A stretch of 29,178 nucleotides of DNA, from positions 1-29,178 of the IMG/VR virus record IMGVR_UViG_3300025889_019797; one strand, 5' to 3'. Numbering within the stretch: the first letter of the stretch is position 1; every line of letters begins with the position of its first letter. The translations under genes and the position numbers were made by a program. This stretch comes from a virus. Below are positions 22,449 to 29,178 of the stretch, piece after piece. The notes below the pieces were generated by a model. It was not told the DNA's origin. It saw nothing but the letters and a program-made list of their open reading frames with translations, and searched no databases.

Positions 22449-22682
22449 TTATTTGATAATTCCTGCTCGTATTTGGAGCATTTTTATTTCTTCAATATCT
22501 TCAGGAGAACCAACAATTAGATCATAATCTTTCATAGTTAATGTTTTTCCTGAAAGGGCTAAATCAATTGCGTTTTCAGTTACATTATGTAAATCCATGT
22601 CAGTTTGAGCATCTTCTCTAGCATATTCGAGTAAACGAATAAATAGAGGAATGTCTAATGTGATTGTGTCTCTTTGGTTCAT
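22449..22682 (-). CDS. Small protein with C-terminal LQIRAGIIK tail (77 aa)
   Basis: A 77-aa protein, mostly helical and acidic (MNQRDTITLDIPLFIRLLEY at the start). From memory such small acidic proteins recur in marine phages without a known role. Its last nine residues, LQIRAGIIK, are nearly identical to the end of the unrelated 315-aa protein at 25358-26305 and resemble the MQxLAGIITE module of its neighbours. One-base gaps on both sides place it within a run of module-bearing genes. Confidence 0.65.
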   Translation of the reverse strand: MNQRDTITLDIPLFIRLLEYAREDAQTDMDLHNVTENAIDLALSGKTLTMKDYDLIVGSPEDIEEIKMLQIRAGIIK

Positions 22683-22683
22683 T

Positions 22684-23310
22684 TTAGTAGTTGTTTTTTT
22701 CTTCTACTTCTTTACCTTCTTCTAAATCATCAAACATATCGTTTATAATAGATTGGGCTAGATCTTCAAAATCGATTGAATTGTTACCTTTACCCATATT
22801 CCAAACATGATCTAAAGCACTTACTAAATAACTAATTCTATCATTAGTATTTGGATTAACCATAGCTTCTTCTACTTCTTTACCTTCTTCAACTTCTTTT
22901 TCTACTTCATTTAAGTCATATTTTTGACTTAAAAAATGTTCAAAAGCATCTTCGTAATCTGCTTTAGCGCGAGATGGGATTTGATTAATTGCTCCAACTC
23001 CAACTATTCCACCAGCAATATAATGCTCGTTAAGTGAATCTTTTTCTTCTTGTACTTCACCATATGAAAGATCACCAACATGTTTACCAATCATGTTGAA
23101 TGGGTTCCATTTTCCTAATTCTTTTCCATCGTTATCTTTAGCCTTCACATAACCAGATTCATTGTCAAATTTAGTTCCTTCAGGAAATGATTTTTTCCAT
23201 TCATCAAAATTATCATATAATCCTTTTCTAAGTTCTTCAACTTTTTCTTTATATTCGCTTTCTGTAATTACACCTGAAAGCATTTGCATACGTAGAGTTT
23301 CTTTATTCAT
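22684..23310 (-). CDS. GIITE-module protein with EEGKEVEE repeats (208 aa)
   Basis: The N-terminal module reads LRMQMLSGVITESEYKEKVEE (residues 6-26). The body contains KWNPFNMIGKHVGDLSYGEV, a short Gly/Ile-rich segment (HYIAGGIVGVGAI), and two copies of EEGKEVEE, one in the middle and one near the C-terminus, encoded by a perfect 24-base direct repeat. The second half is helical. No catalytic motif seen. The two acidic repeats could come from slippage or unequal exchange. Confidence 0.65.
   Translation of the reverse strand: MNKETLRMQMLSGVITESEYKEKVEELRKGLYDNFDEWKKSFPEGTKFDNESGYVKAKDNDGKELGKWNPFNMIGKHVGDLSYGEVQEEKDSLNEHYIAGGIVGVGAINQIPSRAKADYEDAFEHFLSQKYDLNEVEKEVEEGKEVEEAMVNPNTNDRISYLVSALDHVWNMGKGNNSIDFEDLAQSIINDMFDDLEEGKEVEEKNNY
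22699..22890 (-). repeat. Perfect 24-bp direct repeat inside the 208-aa gene
   Basis: 22699-22722 and 22867-22890 are identical and encode the acidic peptide EEGKEVEE twice, 168 bases apart in the same frame. This is an in-frame internal duplication that could expand or shrink by recombination. Confidence 0.8.
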
Positions 23311-23331
23311 TTTAATGTTTTATAATAAATA

Positions 23332-23538
23332 TTAGGTTTTTAATGTCTGTTTAATTTTTTCAAGATAAAGTATAGCATCCATATGTTCTTGTTTAGCATG
23401 TTCAATCCATTCTAAAATATCTAAATCTTCACGATCTAAATCAACTCCATATTTTTCTTTACCTTTTTGTGCTCTTACTATAAATTGATCAATAATTGAA
23501 TCAACAATTGAATCTGTAACCTTAATTTCTCTATTCAT
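23332..23538 (-). CDS. MazG-like small protein (68 aa)
   Basis: The pattern FxxRAxxGKxKYG, then LDILEWIEHAKQEHMDAILYLEKIK, fits a small phage family related to the all-alpha NTP pyrophosphohydrolases (MazG/dUTPase-like), in which the EH..DA.LYL helix carries metal-binding acids. At 68 aa it contains only the core helices, so it would have to dimerise, and the E-x-x-E motif is incomplete. It may trim unwanted nucleotides or have lost activity. The start overlaps the stop of the clamp-loader candidate by 1 base. Confidence 0.6.
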   Translation of the reverse strand: MNREIKVTDSIVDSIIDQFIVRAQKGKEKYGVDLDREDLDILEWIEHAKQEHMDAILYLEKIKQTLKT

Positions 23539-23993
23539 TATTTTAATAACTTATTTATTTCTTTATCTTCAATCCCCATAGAGTATAAAACATGTCGTAC
23601 TCCATGTTCGCGTAAAATGTCAATATATTCTTCAGCTTCGCCTAAACTGCATTCAAAATGTTTTGCTACGTACTCTACTAAAGTAGCAGGCTGTTTCTTT
23701 GTTCTTGACTTAACGTACTTCAAGAACGTTTTAGCTTTTGGGATCATCTCTCTATAAATTAAATATATTTGTTGTTTGTTCTCGTAAGGTAGAGTTTGAA
23801 CAAAATTAGCTAATTCAACGTAATTTATATTCATAGATACATATCGATGTATCATGTAAGAGTTCCATTTCTCCCATGATTCTTCCGAAATATTTTCAAT
23901 AGGAGTTTTATAGAGGGTGATTTCATTTAACCACCCCCATATATCTTTTATTTGCTTCTTAGATGTCAAGAGCAATATCTTTATATTCCTCAC
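23538..23993 (-). CDS. Probable clamp loader small subunit (T4 gp62-like, 151 aa)
   Basis: The protein follows the loose pattern of T4-type gp62: an early segment (WGWLNEITLYKTP), a middle block ESWEKWNSYMIHRYVSMN, then an arm reading YREMIPKAKTFLKYVKSRTKK, and a C-terminal helix pair (FECSLGEAEEYIDILREHG). gp62 has no ATPase motif and joins four gp44 subunits to load the sliding clamp. This family diverges fast, so the call leans on gene order: the gp44-like gene lies 420 bases upstream, as 44-62 in T4. The start sits 35 bases inside the preceding gene. Confidence is moderate. Confidence 0.6.
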   Translation of the reverse strand: MRNIKILLLTSKKQIKDIWGWLNEITLYKTPIENISEESWEKWNSYMIHRYVSMNINYVELANFVQTLPYENKQQIYLIYREMIPKAKTFLKYVKSRTKKQPATLVEYVAKHFECSLGEAEEYIDILREHGVRHVLYSMGIEDKEINKLLK

Positions 23994-24201
23994 GAATATC
24001 TGGAGGAAGTGTATCTAAAATAATTTTTTTAGTTTCTAAATCATAGAATACTGGGATTGGGATGAGTGAATCTTCATCAGCTCCAATTAAAAATTTAGAT
24101 ACTTTACGAATGATTACTGCTTGTCCAAATAATTGCCCACCATCAAGACTGGTTATGGCTGTTGTGTTTTTAAAATCGATGTTTAATTGTGGTTTTTCCA
24201 T
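23959..24201 (-). CDS. Small hypothetical protein in the replication cluster (80 aa)
   Basis: An 80-aa protein with mostly beta-strand character, starting MEKPQLNIDFKNTTAITSLD and ending in an acidic, Ile-rich tail. It contains a GGQLFGQAVIIRKVSKFLIG stretch that may be a small barrel. Located between the clamp loader large and small subunit genes, it could be a replication accessory or translational repressor, as regA sits nearby in T4. It shows no similarity to RegA that I can see. The end overlaps the gp62-like gene by 35 bases. Confidence 0.55.
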   Translation of the reverse strand: MEKPQLNIDFKNTTAITSLDGGQLFGQAVIIRKVSKFLIGADEDSLIPIPVFYDLETKKIILDTLPPDIREEYKDIALDI

Positions 24202-24209
24202 TTTATTTA

Positions 24210-24416
24210 TTATTTATTTTTTATTTTATCTTTTTTATAATCTATAAAGTCAACTATAAATCCAGTTGCTACAATTATATTCATTCCTAATGACATTAAT
24301 ATTTCATGTATGTCTTCATAAACTGTTGTCATTAAATGAATATGACCAATAGTCCAAAAAGGTATAGCTAAATTTTGAGATACCCATGAAAGAGTGTATT
24401 TTATAAAATATTTCAT
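24210..24416 (-). CDS. Small membrane protein (68 aa)
   Basis: It contains two hydrophobic helices (about residues 12-30 and 39-57), separated by a short loop with histidines and acids, and ends in a Lys-rich tail (YKKDKIKNK) that would stay in the cytoplasm. There is no signal peptidase site. The start overlaps the stop of the clamp loader gene by 4 bases (ATGA), so it is translated with it. The function is unknown. A membrane protein inside a replication operon is a little unusual. Confidence 0.6.
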   Translation of the reverse strand: MKYFIKYTLSWVSQNLAIPFWTIGHIHLMTTVYEDIHEILMSLGMNIIVATGFIVDFIDYKKDKIKNK

Positions 24417-25321
24417 ATTACTTCTATAATTTTAGCAATCGCAGACATTATGTTAATTTCTTTATCAATTCTAAAATTCGCTTGATGTAAATGTTCATTT
24501 AATATAATTGTAATAGAACCTTCTTTACCTGGGGCGTATTTAGAAGAGTGTTCAAATAATGAACGGTATAATTCTTCAAAGTCTTTTATATTTGAATCTG
24601 CTATAATTTGCCTAATAGTAAGCCATTTTTTATCACCTACTAATTCTTTTAATACTTCTTTAATATAATTATTTGAAGTTAAAACAGTTTCATCTAATTG
24701 AACATGATCATCTTTTACAGACATTTGAATTACATTCAACATTTTCCTCATATCAGGATAATATTGAATAATAAGTGTTTTAAGATCTTCAGGTTGATAA
24801 GATAAATTTAATTGGTCTGCTAATATCCAAGTTAAATGATTATAAACATCCTTTTTAGTTGGAGGTACAATTTTAAGTACTTGACATCGTGATTGTAAAG
24901 GATCAATAATTCGTTCTATAAAATTACATGTTAAAATAAAACGTGTTGAACGAGAAAATGTTTCAATTACATTTCGTAAAGCAGCTTGTCCTTGAATAGT
25001 AACAAAATCAGCTTCATCTAATATCACTACTTTAATTCCTTTCCAAGATGCAGAACTAGCAAATCCTTTTACTTTTTCTCTAATAGTATCAATACCATTT
25101 TCATCTGAAGCGTTGATATAGAGATAATCACAATCTAAATTTTTAACTATGATTTTAGCTAATGTAGTTTTACCTGTACCTGCAGGTCCATAAAAAATAA
25201 AATTTTGAATATCCCCTTGGTCAAGATATTTTTGAATTATATCTTTAACATTTTCATTGCCTACATAATGTTTTAATTCAGTAGGACGAAAACGCTCTAC
25301 ATATAATGTATTTTCTTTCAT
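24413..25321 (-). CDS. 44: Clamp loader large subunit, RFC-type AAA+ ATPase (T4 gp44-like)
   Basis: An AAA+ protein of the RFC small-subunit/gp44 family: Walker A GPAGTGKTT (45-53), Walker B VVILDEAD (98-105), sensor 1 (ILTCNF), and the SRC arginine-finger motif at 144-146 (LQSRC). The N-terminal YVERFRPTEL matches the usual YRP opening. Length 302 fits gp44 (319 aa). It uses ATP to open the sliding clamp and place it on primed DNA. The other parts are the gp62 candidate 420 bases downstream and the probable clamp at the right edge. A promoter-like sequence 4 bases upstream suggests a leaderless mRNA. Confidence 0.93.
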   Translation of the reverse strand: MKENTLYVERFRPTELKHYVGNENVKDIIQKYLDQGDIQNFIFYGPAGTGKTTLAKIIVKNLDCDYLYINASDENGIDTIREKVKGFASSASWKGIKVVILDEADFVTIQGQAALRNVIETFSRSTRFILTCNFIERIIDPLQSRCQVLKIVPPTKKDVYNHLTWILADQLNLSYQPEDLKTLIIQYYPDMRKMLNVIQMSVKDDHVQLDETVLTSNNYIKEVLKELVGDKKWLTIRQIIADSNIKDFEELYRSLFEHSSKYAPGKEGSITIILNEHLHQANFRIDKEINIMSAIAKIIEVI

Positions 25322-25325
25322 AACC

Positions 25326-25356
25326 TTAATATATTAAAAACTTTTATTAAAACAAA
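25326..25356 (-). promoter_or_regulatory. Candidate promoter for the clamp loader genes
   Basis: Minus strand TTTG (25356-25353), a 19-base spacer, then TATATTAA (25333-25326). The box ends 4 bases before the ATG at 25321, so the transcript would be nearly leaderless. It lies in the 36-base gap after the 315-aa gene. Confidence 0.45.
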
Positions 25357-25357
25357 T

Positions 25358-26305
25358 TTATTTTATAATACCGGCTTTAATTTGAAGATTACGTTTAAGT
25401 TTACGTTCAAATAATCTATTTATGTAATCTTGTACTTTTTGTTGAACTCCACTTCTTTCTTTATTACTCTTAAATCCTGAAATTTGTAATATAGCGTTGT
25501 TTGGGTCTTGTTTAGAAGGTATTACTTTGATTTTTAAATCTGAAGTTTCAGGTTTTAATTCAGAAATTCTAGATTCTAGATCATCTTTTAAATCTTCAGC
25601 ATCATCTACTGTTAAAATTGAACCATCAGCATTTTTAAGAATATTATATGATGAAATAGATGGTGTATCTTTTTCTTTTGTTTTTGGTTTTTTTTCAATT
25701 TCAGCATCTTGCTTATTAATAATGAAATCTTTTATACCTGCACTTTTCATTATCGTTCTAAGAATTTTCTCTAAAGTATCATCACCAGGAATATTTTTAT
25801 TTTTTTCTCTAGGAAACACTAAAAGATTATCTTGTTTATCCCAACTTAATATTGAGGCTACACTAGTAAGAGAAGTAATTAAATCATCTAAATCAGTTTT
25901 AGTGTATCTAAGATTATAGAATGAATCTTTAACTTCTTGAGGAAGTGCATCATAACTTAAATCAATTAATTCTGATGTGTCTATGCTAGGAACTCTATTT
26001 TTAATATCTTTAAGTTTAGCATTTCTCCAAACATCATTTGAACTATTCCATAATACTTTAGCTTTGGCTTTTTTAACTGGAGGTGCTCCTGGAGGGCCTG
26101 CTAAGAATTCTTTAGCTTGTTGAACATTAACATCAACATTTTGTTGGTATGATTTATATTCACCGTAATTATTTAAATCTTCTAAAGCATCTTCAACGTT
26201 ATTTATTGGAGTTTCTTTAGTAGTTATAAAATATTCTTGAGGGGTATAAGTTCTTTTTCTGTTGTCTTCTTCCTCGTTCTCAAATAAAAAGTCTAGTAAT
26301 CTCAT
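25358..26305 (-). CDS. Hypothetical protein with C-terminal LQIKAGIIK tail (315 aa)
   Basis: The N-terminus MRLLDFLFENEEED is a short amphipathic helix ending in acids, similar in style to T4-type capsid targeting peptides. The body has a low-complexity hinge (GPPGAPPVKKAKAK, about residues 70-83), then alpha/beta regions with an ISELKPETSDLKIKVIPSKQDP segment that may be a small globular fold. The last residues NLQIKAGIIK repeat the tail of the 77-aa protein at 22449. Not recognised. A structural or head-internal protein is a guess. It follows a terminator and precedes the gp44 promoter, so it may be its own unit. Confidence 0.65.
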   Translation of the reverse strand: MRLLDFLFENEEEDNRKRTYTPQEYFITTKETPINNVEDALEDLNNYGEYKSYQQNVDVNVQQAKEFLAGPPGAPPVKKAKAKVLWNSSNDVWRNAKLKDIKNRVPSIDTSELIDLSYDALPQEVKDSFYNLRYTKTDLDDLITSLTSVASILSWDKQDNLLVFPREKNKNIPGDDTLEKILRTIMKSAGIKDFIINKQDAEIEKKPKTKEKDTPSISSYNILKNADGSILTVDDAEDLKDDLESRISELKPETSDLKIKVIPSKQDPNNAILQISGFKSNKERSGVQQKVQDYINRLFERKLKRNLQIKAGIIK

Positions 26306-26319
26306 AATTATAAATATTT

Positions 26320-26347
26320 AAAAAAAAAGACCCGTTACATCGGGTCT
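26320..26347 (-). terminator. Intrinsic terminator of the groES-groEL unit
   Basis: A perfect 7-bp stem AGACCCG/CGGGTCT on the minus strand (26347-26341 with 26334-26328), with a 6-base loop and a run of T residues (from 26328 down to 26320). The stop codon of the 87-aa gene (26335-26337) lies in the loop. Confidence 0.85.
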
Positions 26348-26598
26348 CCGTAGATATTAAAGCGTTTAATTGGTTCAGGCTGGATTTCTTTTTCTTCACT
26401 TCGGATAACATAAAGTTTACTATCTAAAGGAGATAAGCGAAATTCTGCTTTTTCTTGGTTTATATCAAACCACGCTTCTAAAGCATCAGTAATTGACTTA
26501 TGGATTACTTTATTTTTATCATTTACAAGCACCCACTGATCTCCAGGGGGTACTCGTGTTGCTATAAGTTCGTTATATTCTACTTTTTCTATTTTCAT
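26335..26598 (-). CDS. Small hypothetical protein after groEL (87 aa)
   Basis: An 87-aa protein starting MKIEKVEYNELIATRVPPGD. It has a beta-rich first half (WVLVNDKNKVIHKS), an acidic helix (ITDALEAWFDINQEK) and a Pro-rich tail. No known motif. It begins 1 base after the GroEL stop and ends in the loop of the terminator, so it is the last gene of the chaperonin transcript. A role in folding is only suggested by position. Confidence 0.6.
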   Translation of the reverse strand: MKIEKVEYNELIATRVPPGDQWVLVNDKNKVIHKSITDALEAWFDINQEKAEFRLSPLDSKLYVIRSEEKEIQPEPIKRFNIYGDPM

Positions 26599-26599
26599 A

Positions 26600-28555
<1,956 letters not shown>

Positions 28556-28559
<4 letters not shown>

Positions 28560-28912
28560 ATTTCTATTTTATTTAACATTGATTCCATTCCTTCTTTAAC
28601 GGTATTCCAAGTATTAATATATTCTTGGATACTTTCATATTCACCTTGGTTTGAATAAAATTTTTCTTTAGCAATGCGATTTAAAGCATTTTTAAAACTT
28701 GTATAATATCCTATAACATTCTCTCTTTCTTTACCAGATGCTTTAGCACCTCTAAATCCTTTTTCAGCAATCTTTTTTTCTATTACTGTAAAATTAGATG
28801 TATCTTTTACAATGTAAAAGGGTTCAATTGAAGGGTCTTTAATAGTACAATAATTAGATTGTGTGTCATTTTCATCCCTAACAGGACGACCTTTTGTTTT
28901 CGTTTCCGCCAT
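28556..28912 (-). CDS. Hypothetical protein, first gene of the chaperonin unit (118 aa)
   Basis: A 118-aa soluble protein with a central EPFYIVKDTSNFTVIEKK segment, a GYYTSFKNALNRIAKEKF helix and a YESIQEYINTWNTVKEG end. From memory similar small proteins occur in T4-like phages of Bacteroidota hosts without known function. The start is the ATG at 28910-28912, preceded by an A/T-rich leader and the promoter at 28933-28966. It overlaps groES by 4 bases, so translation is coupled. Confidence 0.65.
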
Positions 28913-28932
28913 AACTAAATTTAAATTTATAA

Positions 28933-28966
28933 CTATAATATATTAAAACTATTTTGAATATCCAAA
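28933..28966 (-). promoter_or_regulatory. Candidate promoter for the chaperonin unit
   Basis: Minus strand TTTG (28966-28963), a 20-base spacer, then TATATTATAG (28942-28933). It lies in the 68-base gap upstream of the 118-aa gene and would give a leader of about 15-20 bases. Confidence 0.5.
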
Positions 28967-28980
28967 TTCTAGAATAAATA

Positions 28981-29178
28981 TTAAAAAGCACTTTCTTCTT
29001 TACGTACCATATAATATTCACATGTTGTATCTTCTGAGTTAAATTCAAGTTTCATTAAACCTTGATAACTTAAATAAATATTTCCATTTTCTAAATCTTT
29101 GTTTTCTTTAAGTATGTTTCTAAACATATCTGAGTTGAATGGTATTTCAATTTTTTCTTGTTTGATTGTACCATACAT
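28981..29178 (-). CDS. Probable sliding clamp (T4 gp45-like), C-terminal part only
   Basis: Only the last 65 residues lie in the window. The Met at the right edge is probably internal. The segment runs IPFNSDMFRNILKENKDLENGNIYLSYQGLMKLEF, then a EYYMVRKE strand and SAF at the end. This resembles the final domain of gp45-type clamps, where a helix, a G-x-Y-x-L strand and a final Y-x-V/I strand close the ring. Finding the gp44-like and gp62-like loader genes downstream supports it, since T4 has the order 45-44-62. With so little sequence this remains tentative. Confidence 0.5.
   Translation of the reverse strand: MYGTIKQEKIEIPFNSDMFRNILKENKDLENGNIYLSYQGLMKLEFNSEDTTCEYYMVRKEESAF

Larger units (their letters stand above)
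21623..23295 (-). repeat. Perfect 23-bp direct repeat in two GIITE-module genes
   Basis: Positions 21623-21645 and 23273-23295 are identical over 23 bases. Both encode the LRMQMLSG part of the shared N-terminal module. The third copy of the module (21773-22447 gene) has the same amino acids with diverged codons. Recent copying or gene conversion between the two genes would explain this. Confidence 0.8.

Noticed and set aside
25497-25919. 140-codon plus-strand frame
   Set aside because: Antisense shadow of the 315-aa gene. Ser/Phe/Leu-rich composition is typical of reading this AT-rich DNA backwards.

Overview
This window looks like a piece of a large, AT-rich, T4-related myovirus-type phage genome. 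Every gene I accept lies on the minus strand. Genes are tightly packed, often overlapping by 1 to 50 bases, and many are tiny unknowns. Among them is a T4-style replication set: an RFC-like clamp loader large subunit, a likely small subunit, and the probable C-terminal end of a sliding clamp at the right edge. No host housekeeping genes are visible.

The host is probably a member of Bacteroidota. Most starts lack a Shine-Dalgarno sequence and instead have an A/T-rich leader (TTAAAATG, AAATAAAATG). Five intergenic sites carry a TTG or TTTG box, a 19-20 base spacer, and a TATnTTnn box, which fits the known Bacteroidota -33/-7 promoter.

Layout in the direction of transcription, right to left:
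(1) 28.98-29.18 kb: end of a probable sliding clamp.
(2) 26.3-28.97 kb: promoter, small unknown, GroES, GroEL, small unknown, then a hairpin terminator.
(3) 21.3-26.3 kb: a 315-aa unknown, clamp loader large subunit, membrane protein, unknown, clamp loader small subunit candidate, MazG-like protein, and small proteins. Three of the small proteins share an N-terminal LRMQxLxGxITExxYK module. The 315-aa unknown and one small protein share a C-terminal LQIxAGIIK tail.
(4) 20.1-21.3 kb: Cas4/RecB-type PD-(D/E)XK nuclease and a ribbon-helix-helix protein.
(5) 3.9-20.06 kb: one long surface-sugar operon. It holds at least six glycosyltransferases, a GDP-L-fucose route (gmd, fcl) with a GT11 fucosyltransferase, an RfbH-like PLP/Fe-S 3-dehydratase, an RmlB-like 4,6-dehydratase, and an unusual set made of an HpcH/HpaI aldolase, an SDR, a dehydroquinate-synthase-like cyclase, a thiamine-diphosphate enzyme and an epimerase.
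(6) 0-3.9 kb: small unknowns, a DksA/TraR-type zinc-finger protein, an HNH-fold protein that has lost its catalytic histidines, tRNA-Leu(UAA), and directly after the tRNA a roughly 350-nt GC-richer stretch with strong nested hairpins and a terminator. I read that stretch as an undescribed structured RNA.

Working together, the replication and chaperonin genes serve phage DNA synthesis and protein folding. The 16-kb sugar operon probably builds one or more unusual glycans that decorate the virion or remodel the host surface. The best candidates for something new are the post-tRNA structured RNA, the cyclase/TPP/aldolase sugar module, and the repeated GIITE/AGIIK peptide module.
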